Shown: positions 13,352 to 25,763, numbered from the stretch's first letter. The stretch: DNA of 64,000 bases from Oenanthe sinensis (GCA_028671895.1 CM053794.1:43664501-43728500), one strand, 5' to 3'. The notes: generated from the letters alone by a model not told the origin. Program-made: numbers and translations.

Positions 13352-13634
13352 CTCCCTCCGTCCCGACCAAATGTTTACATTTGGTCCGGGCACGGAGACC
13401 AAGGATAGTGGATGTAATATTGTTAAAATAAATGAAGTAGTGAGTGTAATAGTGATTTTATTGTTAAAATAAATAAATTAGTGAGTGTAATAGTGTAAAG
13501 TGTTGAAAAAATGGAGTGAAGTAGTGGATGTAATAATATATTTTATTGTTAAAAGTTACTATTTTTAGTAATGTAAAGAATTGGGTGGGACGTCCCAAAA
13601 AAAAAGTGTAAAGAATTGGTTGGGACAGAGGGAG
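13352..13634. mobile_element. Stowaway MITE
   Basis: The terminal inverted repeat CTCCCTCCGTCCC is present at the left end and its complement GGGACAGAGGGAG at the right end, with TA directly outside each end (13350-13351 and 13635-13636). This is the signature of Tc1/mariner-derived Stowaway MITEs. The element is about 283 bp and non-coding. Confidence 0.9.
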
Positions 13635-14328
13635 TATTAAATAAAAATTATAGGATAAGTAGGATTTTTAAAATAGAAAAATATAGAATATAATTTAAAT
13701 ATAATATAATATTATCCGTGAGTAGTTGTATAAAAAGAGGGGATAAGGGTGTATGTATGATATATATCCTTTCTAAAATTAGATTTGATTAAAATTGAAT
13801 GGTTAGGATCATTTTTATAGTTCACCTAAAATTGGACGGTTAAGATATTTTCTATGATCCACTTTCAAAAAAAGATTTATGTAGTTTGGTTATTATAATA
13901 TAATATAGATTCAAAGAAGGTTGAAAAACTTACACAGTGCTTTAGAGGTTTAGGCTAAGAAGAGAGGAGAAGTAAAAAATATTTAAGAAATTTTTTCTAT
14001 CATGTTTTTAAGTTTTTTATAAGATAGGAGAAAAAAATTTGTAAAAAAAGAAAGGGGAGATATTTTAAAAAATTATGTGTGAGTTTCTCTCACAAGAGTA
14101 AATTTTTATAAAGAAAATTTCAATCACTTCCTTTCTCTCCTCAAAAAACTTGGAAGCACAATATAAAAAAAAATTAAAACTTTCTTTTTCATTATTTTCT
14201 CTTCTCTTCTCTCTGCATTTAAACTTGGGGACATAGTATTAATTAAGCTCAATGTCATCTTTACATCTTTTTATAAAAATAGGATAGGAACAAAAAGGCT
14301 TTTTAATTAAGGACTACATCTTTACATA
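13635..14328. other. AT-rich intergenic DNA
   Basis: The stretch between the Stowaway element and the end of the intact hydrolase gene holds Helitron-like 5'-end sequence on the minus strand (TCTATATTATATTATAATAA, ending near 13909) and CT/GA-rich low-complexity DNA around 13960-14220. No gene was seen. Confidence 0.4.
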
Positions 14329-16662
14329 TCACAAAGAGCTTCTTCTAAAACTTTTTTGATGCTTTTCCTGATTGGTAACTTCATTCTGCATCTTTTGAAG
14401 AAAGCTTAGCATCAACTCCAGACCGTTTTCATCTGAAATAAGAGATAACCATTTGTTTATAGTAATAATTTTTTACTCTTGACAAATAATTTTTTAAGAG
14501 AGAATTTAATCTCTTCAGAGTTGACAGCAAACTATTTGAAAATTTACCTAGCCTTGGTATAGTGTGCCCCCCGCCATGATGAATCACTACAGGATCTACA
14601 AATGATTCCAGAAGTACAGTCCCATATGGTCTCAGGAAATCCATCTCGCCTGAACAAAACAAGAGACTTCTTAATTTAAGTATTAGTAAAGTTAAAAAAT
14701 TAAATGTTCTTTTTGCGCCAAAGAACAACTAGTTTATAGCGATAAACAACCATATATATTGTATTTAAAAGATGTTATACACTCTTCCATTATTATGCAT
14801 GATCAATGAATGACTTGGCAAAAAAAAAAAAACATTTCTGATGATTAACGAACATATGGACAATTTTAGGTCGAGTCGTGTAGGCTTCAGAAGATATATG
14901 TGGTGAATTGATCTATCTGTCTAAAGGCTAACTAGATTGTGAATTACTATTTAAGGTCTTTGTTATACCAATTGCAGGAAAGAAGTTGCACTTGAAACGC
15001 TGATCTGTACCCTTAATTTGTATCTCGACTTTCAAATGGAAGCTAGACTAGGACGTGGATTAAAAATTGGTGTTCTGAGTCGCATGTGTATACAATCAGG
15101 ATTGCTGCTATAACTTAAACAACCTGCACTCACTTTGAAAAGGGATAATAGAATAGTAAACAGTAAACTAAACCATGGCGAGTTTAATCAGTTCACTATT
15201 AATGCATTCTTAACAGTCCATATAAAAACAGACAATCTGTATATTAATGTTTTAAAATTTATATATATTCACATAAAGAGCGATTTTAAGTTCTCTATGT
15301 AGCACAATTAATCATCCACTTCGGCTCTAGAACTGACTCAATTTGAAACAATCAAGCTGCTTCAGCTATGCTTAAACATCTGGTTAGCAGAATGAAGTGC
15401 TACTTAAATTTAATTGACTGGTAATGCTTTTCACAACACTGAGAATCATTTGAGCTCCTAGACCCTTGTGGTTCTACCTGGATTGATATATACACTGCTT
15501 ACAGGTTAAGTCTATAACAGGTGGTAGTGTGGTACTGGTACCCTGGCTCGGGTCTTTCATTTTCAGTTTATATCATTCACTCTATATTATACACAAAATA
15601 TTCTGTTGATATATGAAGTCATGCTGAATCTATTTACATATATTTCATTAAAGGATCAGACATTGACTTTTTCCATTTTTTCCAGTGTGTAGGGTAGAAG
15701 AAATACTGGAAAGTGTGCGGGCTCTTAATGTTCAAGCTTCAGCAGACACTCAGACAGCAATGGTTGTTAAAATATCTAACACTTTCACATTTGCATCAAA
15801 TCTATAAAATTGAGCATCAGATAAACTAAAAAATTAGTGACAACAAAGATGTACCTAAAAAATGCAGAGACGGACAACAAATTGTGTTTGAGAATGCCTT
15901 CTCAGCCCAAGATTCATTCAATAATTTAGCGCCACTAATTATGATCAAGAACTTCAGTTTTGGTACTTCTCTAAGAGCCAGGCCCTAACAAACAATTTAT
16001 GAATTAGTGTAAAAGTCTAAAAGATTTATTAACAAAAAAAGGGACATCAATGAAACCATATCGCATACCTTGGCCTGCAATCCAGCCAATGCAGCTGATA
16101 GCATGGATCCCTAATAGAAGTAAAGCATCAAACATATATTTTTCAGTCGCAACCAAATATGCATTTACATAGATTTGAAAAAAAGATAATTTTTTTTAAT
16201 CAAGTTTCGTTATATAGAAAATGTTGAATGTACCTGCGAAAATCCAAGAAGACCATCAATAGGTCCATGCTTAGTTATACACTCTTGAATATACTCGATA
16301 GACCTGTCAAAATCAATATACTCTGTAAATTCCTGCAAGTTGAGACATAAAAATGATGATTAACAATGAACTGAAATTATATACAATACTATTTGTTCAT
16401 ATATACACATGCACTGACTGAGGAGTTTGACCTTGTTAGAAGATTGGAACCATTCATAGTAAGGAGGGTCAAATAATTCTTCAACTTGAGATCTTCCCGT
16501 AGATGTAAAAGGGGCATCCGGGAAAACTAAATCAAGTTTATCAAGAACAGATTGAGGCCATTTTTGAAGCTGGGCTTTGAGTATATGACCACTTGTTCTG
16601 AACCCATGAAGACACAACAACTTGAGTTTTCTTTTTTCTTGAATCACAACTTGACTACTCAT
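14329..16662 (-). CDS. FSH1/OVCA2-like serine hydrolase
   Basis: Alpha/beta-hydrolase of the FSH1 (DUF341) group, related to human OVCA2; the plant substrates are not established. Six exons: 16662-16432, 16332-16234, 16110-16069, 15984-15855, 14649-14548 and 14432-14329, all with GT..AG borders and matching phases, giving 235 residues, the usual family length. Visible landmarks are LCLHGFRTSGH (oxyanion strand), FPDAPF, FDPPYYEWF, the nucleophile elbow GFSQGSML with its Ser at about residue 109, ISGAKL, the GEMDFLRPYG acidic-residue segment and HHGGGHTIPRL with the catalytic His. The start was taken at the Met that is shared with the broken copy (MSS...). It is the only intact member of the local trio. 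Arabidopsis relatives are sometimes mislabelled as dihydrofolate reductase; there is no such fold here. Confidence 0.9.
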
Positions 16663-16969
16663 TGTATAGTATTTCTTCAAAGTTTGTGAATTTACAGTTG
16701 GTTGCAGAGAGAAATGTGAAGGAATGTATGATACTATGATCAACATCAACTTTTGACTTATATATAAATCTTCGTGTCATCGTGTGTGTGACAGATTGAA
16801 AGGACAACGCGACAAGTAGGCTCTGTAATTTAATCATATCATGCGATAAACCCTACTAGTTAGTTGGAGTAGATACAATGCTTTATTTCTGGTTCGAGCC
16901 ATCGAAAGTCAACTCTATAATAATTTGAATCGGATTTCAACAAAAGTAGAAAAGAAACGTGCTTAATAA

Positions 16970-18042
16970 GGGTTAAACACACAATAGCCATTGAAGTTTG
17001 TGCGATTGTATACGCTTACCACTAAAAAAATAAAAAAATACGGTTCAATCACCGAAGTATCAATTTTATACACCCTGACCATCTCCTCCGGTAAAGCAGC
17101 CGGACATTTGGAGAGTGGGCTGCACTCTCACATTGGGAGAGTGGGCATATTTTTAAATTTTTATATATTAAAATTCTTTTAATAGATATTTGCAAATATT
17201 AATATATTAATAGTGGTAAATTATTTTTTTAAAGAAACGATTAGTCCATAAATTTAAAAATATTAATTTTATTATAAATTTAATTTATTAATAGAGAAGA
17301 AAATTTTAATAAATTAATTTCTCTTTAAAATATATTGATTTTATTTAAAATAGCAAAAAAAAAATTTAAAAAATATGTTGATAAGCCTAACTCATTACTG
17401 GGGAAGTGAAAACCCTCTTTTATGACCCAAAAAATATATTACATGCAATGTCGGCTTAAGAACACCCCCATACATACATAGTTGTGTAGTAACAAAACTT
17501 TATAGAGATATGTACTGATGTGTGTCTGTTTGTATTAGGGGTATGTAAATTGGATTTGGGTTGTGAATCAGAGATTCGGAAATGATAGATTGGTTGAGAA
17601 AATTGTGACATATCATGCCAGTGTTTGTGTATCATGTTGTGTATGTGTATTTTGCTCGTGTGTGTATGTATGTATGTATATGGTTTTGTTGGTGGTGGTA
17701 GAGAGAGAGAGAGAGAGTAATGATACAAAAATCGGTGGTGATGATCTTTGGTGTGGTGTTGGCTGGAAATTGACTATAAAGGGATGTGTAGGAGGATCAA
17801 GGGAAATGTCTGTGAAAAAAAAGGTTTAATACATTTGAATGAATTGATCCTGAAAAAAGAAAAGAGTTAAATATGTCCACTCTCACCACCTGAGATTGTA
17901 GTCTACTCTCCAAATTCCCGGTTGCTTTATGGGAGGGGATGGTTCAAATATATAAAACTCATACTTCGGTGATTGAACCGTTTGTTTTTCTTTTTTAGTG
18001 GCTCATTGGCTTAAACATCGATGGTTATGGTATGTTTCACCC
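16970..18042. mobile_element. MULE-like non-autonomous element with long TIRs
   Basis: A 9-bp direct repeat, GCTTAATAA, lies exactly outside both ends (16961-16969 and 18043-18051). Imperfect terminal inverted repeats of about 185 bp (16970-17155 and about 17868-18042) share GGTTCAATCACCGAAGTAT and a TTTGGAGAGT block. A 9-bp duplication with long TIRs is typical of Mutator-like elements. The inside (17160-17860) holds AT-rich DNA and TGTG/GTGT runs. The open frames there are low complexity and encode no transposase. The element separates the hydrolase array from the duplicated region. Confidence 0.85.
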
Positions 18043-18436
18043 GCTTAATAATCAAATTTGTAAAGAAAACTACACATATGGTCGTGTTAAACTGTTATAT
18101 ACCTGCAATTTTTGAATTTTTTGACCTCCACATTTTTATATTTTATTTAAATATATATTAATTTTTTATGTGTGATTTTTTATATAGTATTTAAATTTAC
18201 GAAAACGTGCTTAATAATCAAATTTGTACTATAAATTTAAAACATCACATATTTTCAATGTAAAACATTAATGCTATATAGAAAAAAATATTAAATAATA
18301 GTCTCATAATAGAGTAAAAGTTATATAATTATATTTAATAATAATTTTTATATTAAATAAAAGTTTAAAAAATTATTTAATATAGAATTTTAAAATTAAT
18401 TTTAAATTAAATTACACAATAGAGATAATGTAATAA

Positions 18437-18839
18437 CTTGTGCCGTGGTTTGCAGACTATTGCGTGAGCCCGTAAATTTACTCAGTGTGCACCCGAAAAA
18501 AGGATAGCGACTGCGGGTTCCCATAATAAAAAAATAAAAATTCAATATAAATGAATATAGGAAAAAAAGGCACACATGAAAAAACAATTAATGTAAAAAT
18601 ATTTATATTAATATTAAATTAATAAATAAATAAGTATATAAAAATTATATCTTGTATTGGTATAAAGTAATAATATAATAATATTAATTTAAATAATTAA
18701 AATTAATTAAATGTGACGTAAAGCAAAATATAAAAATGTGTATGTTAAAAAATTCAAAATTTGTGTATATATGATACAACCAAATGTAAATATTATATTT
18801 TCGTTGGTCCTCAGTAATTTTAAACAATAATATTTTTAA
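18437..18839. repeat. Left arm of a ~400-bp inverted repeat
   Basis: This arm starts with a SINE tail (TTGTGCCGTGGTTTGCAG onward) and continues through AT-rich DNA to the ACAATAATATTTTT word. Its reverse complement occupies 19270-19671 with few mismatches. A third, shorter copy of the SINE tail lies between the arms at 18889-18976 in the same orientation as the right arm. The open frames on the two arms mirror one another and are not genes. Confidence 0.85.
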
Positions 18840-19269
18840 TTTTTTAATACATATTTTTTCATTTACATTGAATTTTTATTTTTTTATTGTGGGAACCCGC
18901 AGTCGCTATCCTTTTTTCGGGTGCACACTGAGTAAACTTACGGGCTCACGCAATAGTCTGCAAACCACGGCACAAGATTTTAAACGAAAATAAAAAATAT
19001 TATGATTTTTATTACAAGTGTTACTAATTATCTCTATTGTGTGTACACAATGTCCCATCGTAGAAATATTTCAATCACTCTCTGTATATAAATATACATG
19101 CAGATAAGTTATGTTTGACTTTAGCTTTAAGTCTATGTTGTGAGTTAAGTTATGATACTATTCTATTATATTAAATAAAATTTTAAAAAATTATTTAATA
19201 TAGAATTTTAAAATTAATTTTTAAATTAAATTATATATCTTTTTCTTCTAAAAATATGTATTAAAAAAT

Positions 19270-19671
19270 AAAAAATATTATTGTTTAAAATTACTCAGGA
19301 CCAACGAAAATATAATATTTACATTTGGTTGTATCATATATACACAAATTTTGAATTTTTTAACATACACATTTTTATATTTTACTTTATGTCACATTTA
19401 ATTAATTTTAATTATTTAAATTAATATTATTATATTATTACTTTATACCAATACAAGATATAATTTTTATATACTTATTTACTTATTAATTTAATATTAA
19501 TATAAATATTTTTACATTAATTGTTTTTTCATGTGTGCCTTTTTTTCCTATATTCATTTACATTGAATTTTTATTTTTTTATTGTGGGAACCCGCAGTCG
19601 CTATCCTTTTTTCGGGTGCACACTGAGTAAACTTACGGGCTCACGCAATAGTCTGCAAACCACGGCACAAG
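19270..19671. repeat. Right arm of the ~400-bp inverted repeat
   Basis: Inverted partner of 18437-18839. This arm lies inside the first unit of the large tandem duplication and has a direct counterpart in the second unit (about 34220-34625), whereas the left arm does not. The left arm is therefore probably a secondary, inverted copy of unit-one sequence. Both share the private short form of the SINE (GGCACAAG directly after CCAC) that the second unit lacks, which supports this order. Confidence 0.8.
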
Positions 19672-19773
19672 TGCGATTTGTTATGTCCCATGATTACATA
19701 ATCACACATTATTTTTCCGTGAAATTCGAACATGTGACCAAGACGGTGATATTCCTCTATTTAACAATATGAG
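19571..19773 (-). repeat. tRNA-derived SINE, unit one
   Basis: On the minus strand the head carries GTTGACTCATATTGTTAAATAGAG as an A-box-like region and a degenerate B box (ATGTTCGAATTTC); the tail ends with CGGGTTCCCACAAT and an A/T-rich 3' end. Compared with the second-unit copy (34506-34738) it lacks about 10 bases near the middle and has a mutated B box. (Motif abbreviated around positions 19740-19773.). Confidence 0.65.
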
Positions 19774-20174
19774 TCAACCCTTGCGGACATTTTTATTCTT
19801 TTGTATTCACATAAAAATTTCTTTATTAATACATAATATCGGATTAAATACTTTCGATTGATGGTAATAAATTCTAATAACTTTTCAAATAATATGAACT
19901 TTTGTATTAATAATACGAGTCTTTCAATATTTAGCTCAAATTCTATTGAAATTGCAATCTATAAAATCTTATTAAAATTAAATTTATTATTAAAATTGAA
20001 TTTAATAAAATTAAAATAATAGTATTTTTTATGAAGCAAAGATAAATAAAATACAAAAAAAACACTATAACTTTCATTATACATTACAAAAAAAATCATT
20101 TACCGTAAAAATTACAATTATAATATTTTTTTGACTGATAAAAATTAGAATAATTCTTATAATAATTTTTACTC

Positions 20175-20183
20175 TATATATAT
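20175..20183 (+). promoter_or_regulatory. TATA-like box of PUR7 copy one
   Basis: TATATATAT sits about 70 bases before the start codon at 20249. The counterpart in unit two has been split off from its leader by the 35148-35519 insertion, whose target duplication is ATATATAT. Function is inferred from position alone. Confidence 0.4.
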
Positions 20184-20817
20184 GTTGCATACGACTCCTT
20201 AGCCCGCGTGAGAACTCAGCCACCACACACAGACACAACACAAAAACAATGGCAACTACAACCACGCCATTCTCCACAACCTTAAACCCTTCAAAAACCT
20301 CAAACCCTAACAACGTTTCGTTTCTCAACCAATCACAACTGTCGAACCTGAAAACAACTACTCCCAAACCGAGAAAATTCACAAAAATCTGTTCATCAAC
20401 AATGTCCAATCAGAATCAAAGAGTGTGTCTCGATTCTTTCAGTAACAAAGAAAGGAGAGAACAAGTAATGGAAGCTATTAAATCAATTGGTTTAAGTTAC
20501 TAGATGTATTTAATTACGATCATTTTGTAGTTTATTTGCATAGGATTTATAATGTCTTAGGAGAGGCTGAGGGTAGCAGTTCTTTCAAAATAAATTAGAT
20601 AGTTATTAATATTTGATACACGGGACTAATTCAAGGCATTTATATGCTGGAATGATTGGAAATTGTATATAATATGGAGATTATTATTCCCATGAACAAA
20701 CATAGGTTTGGTTTTAGGTTTCGTGTTTAGCAGAACTTATGCAATACTTATCTTAACAAGATTCTTATACACGCAAAAGGTTTGGACTTTGGAACGGACA
20801 TGGGGATGGGGTGTTTG

Positions 20818-21029
20818 GGGGAACTTTTTCCCAGAATAAGTCAACTTATTTTAAGACAAAGTTAGAGATTCCTAACTTTTTTCTGAATAAAGTTAATTTT
20901 TTTTTTGTAACTTATAGAATCTCAAATATACATTAAATACTTGTATAAAAAACATTTATCAAAATATGAAATTTTTACCCGAAAATAAATCCAAAAAGAC
21001 TTATTTTAAGGCAGGCCAAACAGGCCAAT
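20818..21029. repeat. hAT-type MITE-like element in PUR7 intron, unit one
   Basis: The ends read GGTGTTTGGGGG on the left and CAGGCCAAACAGGCC on the right, a loose inverted pair of the GTTTGG / CCAAAC type common in plant hAT MITEs. The inside contains complementary AAGTCAACTTATTTTAAG-like words. The same element sits at about 36148-36364 in unit two, so it predates the duplication. Confidence 0.5.
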
Positions 21030-21834
21030 AATATGTTGGACTTATAATCAGATTTCATTTTCTAACATCGACCACAAGAATAAGCTCTATTGATAGGTAA
21101 AAGAATTATTAAGATAAATTTTGTTCGGCGTATCAATGATACATTCATTTAATTATAAAGTGTATGTAAAAATTAGGACACTAGAATATTAAAAGGTAAA
21201 TTTAACTATAAGCTGCTTTTCTCTCTGAATATAATAAAGCTTAATTACCTAAGATGCAGATAAAGAAGCTGGCCTTGATTGATTTTGCAGGTTCGAGATA
21301 TATATGATGCCGGGGATTATCTTGTTTTGGTCACAACAGATCGCCAGAGTGCATTTGATAGAGTTCTTGTTTTGGCAAATTCTGTTATGACTTGGAATAT
21401 ACAGAGATGCACATGTTCGTTTTTTTTGTTCAGTTTTCTTGTTTTTTTGCTGCATAGAACTGATATGTGTTACATGTGAACTTTCTTGCAGATAGTGAAA
21501 AGTGGGCTGATGACTCAAGATGAATATGATGAAGTAAGTAGGAAAGCCTTAACCTTGTTTGAATATGGACAGGTTAGTAGTCTTCTATTTTTGCTATATT
21601 TGTCTATGCAGTTACTGTAACGCTCTGAAGTCATAAAAAGGCAAACTTTCAGTACATCAGTCTTCCCATCAGAGTCCTGAATCCTAGCAACAAAGGCATG
21701 GAACTTAGGATGATCATTTGATAGTTTCTTCTTTAAATATGGTAGACCTTGTTTACCATGTGTGTTGCTTTGTTACAGTTTAGGAGCGTTAGAGTTATAG
21801 GCTAAACCAATAGATGCTATTTGGTCATACCTAA

Positions 21835-22217
21835 GAGCAAGTCCAATGCTAATGTTAAAATAGATGTACCTATTGCTATAATATGAAATCAAAAAGTACA
21901 TTTTGGTGCTAAAATAGATTTCATGCTCCAATGCATGGTTTCAAAATAGAACCAATATATGTCAAATTAAGTAACTTTTCAACCAACAATGTAAAATATA
22001 TCATTTAATTTGCCAAAATATATGTTTTTATATTCATTTCCCTCCAATTTCCCACTTGCATGCCTACGTGACAATTATAGCTACATCTATACTTGGTTCT
22101 AAATATCATTTTTCTATTTTAGCACCTCTTATAGCATTGCATTGGAGTGTTATGTTCTATAATTGATGCTATATTATAGAAATAGCACCTCCAATAGCAT
22201 TGCATTGGACTTTCTCT
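21835..22217. mobile_element. PIF/Harbinger-like MITE in PUR7 intron, unit one
   Basis: Ends are GAGCAAGTCCAATGC on the left and the inverse of GAGAAAGTCCAATGCAATGC on the right, next to TAA and TTA. It is present at the matching place in unit two (about 39589-39969), so it is older than the duplication. Non-coding. Confidence 0.65.
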
Positions 22218-23445
22218 TAGTTCATTGAGTGGATATATTATCTTATATATAACATTAAATCTATTTTTTTATAAATATTATTCATCATATATAACAAAGA
22301 TTAAAAAAATATGATTGGGTCAAATTACAGATGGCCTCAAATTTAATGTCATCCCTGTTTAGAATACCATCCTAAGAACTGCAAGTGGGGATGTCTAAAA
22401 CAAACATTTAATCATAATTAGAGGAGTTTCTCCTTTTATATATAATCAGGTCTTTTCTTGGATATATTTTTCTTTTCTGTTGGGTAGGAAGGGATGAGAC
22501 CCTGTAATTCTACCGGTAAAAGCAAGAAGCCCTAATATACAGGCACACAGGGAACTTCCCTTGCCAAGGAGAAAAAACCCTTTTAAGATGCTTCAAGAGT
22601 GAAAGAAATTTACAATCCCTAGGACCTTATAATTGTGTGCTAAAAGCCTAAAATTAACCTAGGAGTGGGGGTTTGCCTCCAGAGATTCTCACTAAATCAA
22701 AAAAATTTAGAAAACAGACCTCCCTATCAAAAACACACCCATGTATAAGGGTACGTGTAAATAAGCCTATGATATAATAGGAAGAGCAAAGCAAAAAATA
22801 AATTAAATTTAATCAAGCTGAAGTACGAACCAGCTAAAAGTCCCCGTGGATGACATGCCAACACATGAGCATCCAACCAAAAAAGTAGACACCATTCCAT
22901 AACGAGCTAAGAAAGGTGTCTCATTGTCAACTGTAACGCAGCAAGTGAGACTTTTCTTTTGCTGTATGTGGTTTACAAATGTTGGGGCAGATGTGCTGAT
23001 ACAGAGTCATAAGGTTGCATGGCTTAGATTGAGTGTCCAGTTAAAAATGTGTATTTCTAATAGTCTGATATGGGCACTCCTTAACACTTTCATTGTTCTG
23101 TCCAACATGCAACTGTAACAGAGCTTTTGGTTTTTGTAAACATACTTTCCTTTCATTAGTAACAAAGCTAAACTCTTTCAGCTTTAGATTTTACTATTGT
23201 AAATTGTAATGCTTTCTCAAGTTTCCCCTCTATCAACTGTTAATATCTTCTAAAAAATTAGCATAGAAGAATATATACATGATACTTTGGATCCTTACTA
23301 ATTTACAATGTTACTTGTTGCAGCGTGTGGCATCAGAACATGGTCTAATTCTAGTAGACACAAAATACGAGTTTGGAAAGAGTAGTGATGGTACAGTGAT
23401 GCTGATTGATGAGGTTGAGATACCCTCTTGCTTTAGCTATCCTTG

Positions 23446-23468
23446 CCCCCCCCCCCCCCCCCCCCCCC
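23446..23468. repeat. Poly-C run in PUR7 intron, unit one
   Basis: A run of 23 C residues lies shortly after the donor of exon 7. In unit two the same place (41198-41218) reads 13 C, one A, 7 C. The minus strand is an uninterrupted G tract that could form a quadruplex. The run length may also be affected by sequencing error. Confidence 0.85.
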
Positions 23469-24393
23469 GTGCTCATTCTCTGGAGCATATAGACATAGAT
23501 AAGCAAGTTTAATGCCTAATTATATATTTCATGTTCTATATTAGGTTCATACTCCTGACTCGAGCAGATACTGGATTGCTCATTCTTATGAAGAACGCTT
23601 TAAGCGTGGTCTTGAACCTGAAAATGTTGATAAGGTCTAGTAATATTACATATGCTCCTTTTTTGTCGATTTTCTTGTACGTTGTACCTGTTAATATGCT
23701 TGATTTAATTTTACGCTAAAAATGCTATCAACTGTAGTCTGTAGGCATATGCCATATTCGTCCTTTCTGTCAATTAATGTTTGTGTCAAATTTTGCATTC
23801 TTTTTATGATATATTATCTGTATAGACCTTGTGACTGTTTTGCACCTTTGTTAACATGTTAAATAATAAATTATTAGGAATTTCTGAGGCTGTGGTTCAA
23901 GAATAATTGCAATCCCTACGAGGACGAGGTAAGTTTAACATTGAATTTTTTATCCCTTTTTTAGCCAAGTCTTTAACTTTTTATTCCTTCTGTATGAGGG
24001 TTAATAAGTTTTATTGATGTTGAAATTATATCCAGGTTCTTCCTGCTGCTCCAGAAGAACTTGTTTCTGAATTGGCTTGGAGGTATGTCTCATTACTTTT
24101 ATACCTTTTGCACATTAATACACTCTGAAGTTTGTGGTTGTTAATTTAGTTATGTATGAAAAAGGAAGAAATTTATCTCATCTCATAAAATATTATCCCT
24201 TACTGCAGATACATTTTCTTGTTCGAGACAATAACAAAATCAAAACTCCAGATTCCCATGACTATGGTAAATTCAAACCTGGGCCCTCACTTCAGTTTTA
24301 TATCGCGAGTCCAACATTTATTTGCTCATGCAGGAACCAATACATGATCGGATCTCGCGAAATGTTTCACAAGCACTGTCTTCTCTGCAATAA

Positions 24394-25763
24394 GAGCATC
24401 AAAACGAGAACCGCTGACTTCATGCGGCACATGTTGTGATAATATTAGTATGTGACTGATGAGATAGAGCTCAGGTGATTGAAGCTTTGCGAAATAGTTT
24501 ACAATTAGTTTGTTGATCATTTTCTAGGTCGGGTGGTGAAACTCATTTTAATTGGCAGAAAGAAATTATGTCTGCTTTTGCAGGATGGTTCATGTTATTG
24601 TATAACCTCGATAATGAGAATGAATGGTGTCATTCTCGCCCGTATTAAAATTTTATAATTGGTAGTATAAGAAACTCATTCTTATTGACCAGAGTTGCTC
24701 CTACATCCCCATAGAATTCAAAGCATTTCCGTTGTCATTCTTACTTGTCTTCATTCCCATTTCACATTCTCATACAAATTAAACGTCCCCATTACGTCTC
24801 AGTATGTCTATACAAGGTAAACACAAGGTATTCCAAAGAAAAAGAAGCAAGAGGCAAAACATATACAGTACTAGACTCTTTGCTAGGGGTTCTTTCACTT
24901 TGAGTCGTTATTACTTCCGTAATGGTATATACTTCCGTAATAATATATAAGATATCATATTCTTTTGTAGCTATATACATATTCTTCCGTAATAATAATA
25001 TATAATTTATTTGCCTTTAAAGTTTGAATTTGAAACTATTAACACTTGGAGTTTTGAACTATATACATGTGTCATGTGATTACAGCTTTTATGTTTTATA
25101 TTTATATATTAATTATTTTTTCGGTTGAAGAATGCGTACAGCTATTGAGAAGAGGTCGAGTATAAATTAGTATGTATAATTGTATATACCGATTGCGTCA
25201 TGTGAGATGAAATCACTACCACGTGCTGTCTACACGATTGGATAAAAGTTCAAGGATGGTCACAACTCACATGTATGTTCTATTACGTATTTGTACCCAT
25301 TTTTTATTGTACAAATGGTCGATATTCAAACTCATATATATGCGTATACGGTATACTCAAATTTAGAGACCTGATCTCATATTTTTAGTTAAAAATAAAA
25401 ATTATTTTAAAAATTATTTTAGTAAAATTAAATAATCATATATTCAACTCACCGCATCTTGAAAGCTACCTCTATTATTAGGTCGATAACATATTACAAG
25501 TTTATAAGCACGAGATAACTATTATTTAAATAAATTGATTTTTTATTTATATTTTTATTAATACTTAATATAAAATTTTATAATATTAAGAATTTATGTT
25601 AATATTATATGTTCTCTTATATAATTTTTTTCTATTTAGTATAAATATGTTATAATTTGGACTCGTGTTATAATAAATATATAATTGGATTTAAAAAGTA
25701 AAATTTTAGTTGATATAGATATGTATATAGTTATGACCCATATTATAATAAGTAAAATTATAT

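Larger units (their letters stand above)
20249..24393 (+). pseudogene. PUR7: PUR7 (SAICAR synthetase) pseudogene, unit one
   Basis: Remains of plastid phosphoribosylaminoimidazole-succinocarboxamide synthase of purine synthesis. Exon 1 (20249-20489) encodes a Ser/Thr-rich transit peptide and the start of the mature region, but the conserved piece expected next (LSNCLSETNL... to GK) is missing: similarity fades at IKSIGLSY just before TAG at about 20501. Exon 2 starts at 21291 (VRDIYDAGDYLVLVTTDRQ) and is cut after GTTCTTG (21369). About 2.4 kb, including exons 3-5, is gone compared with unit two, with TTTT at the join. Exons 6-12 remain: 21492-21572, 23324-23413, 23545-23634, 23878-23928, 24036-24082, 24209-24266, 24334-24393 (ending ISRNVSQALSSLQ). 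A functional enzyme is impossible. Confidence 0.9.

Noticed and set aside
17456..17829. Two opposing open frames inside the MULE-like element
   Set aside because: They are low-complexity translations of GT/CA-rich DNA with no transposase motif.
18402..19772. Mirrored open frames MFFHVCLFFLYSF...
   Set aside because: Both lie on the arms of the inverted repeat and cross SINE tails; they are repeat shadows.
20077..20409. Minus-strand open frame MDIVDEQIFVNFLG..., also at 35447-35752
   Set aside because: It is antisense to the PUR7 transit-peptide exon, which has the recognisable coding sense on the plus strand.
24134..24439. 101-codon open frame MVVNLVMYEKGRN..., also at 41884-42189
   Set aside because: It reads through introns in the wrong frame over PUR7 exons 11 and 12.
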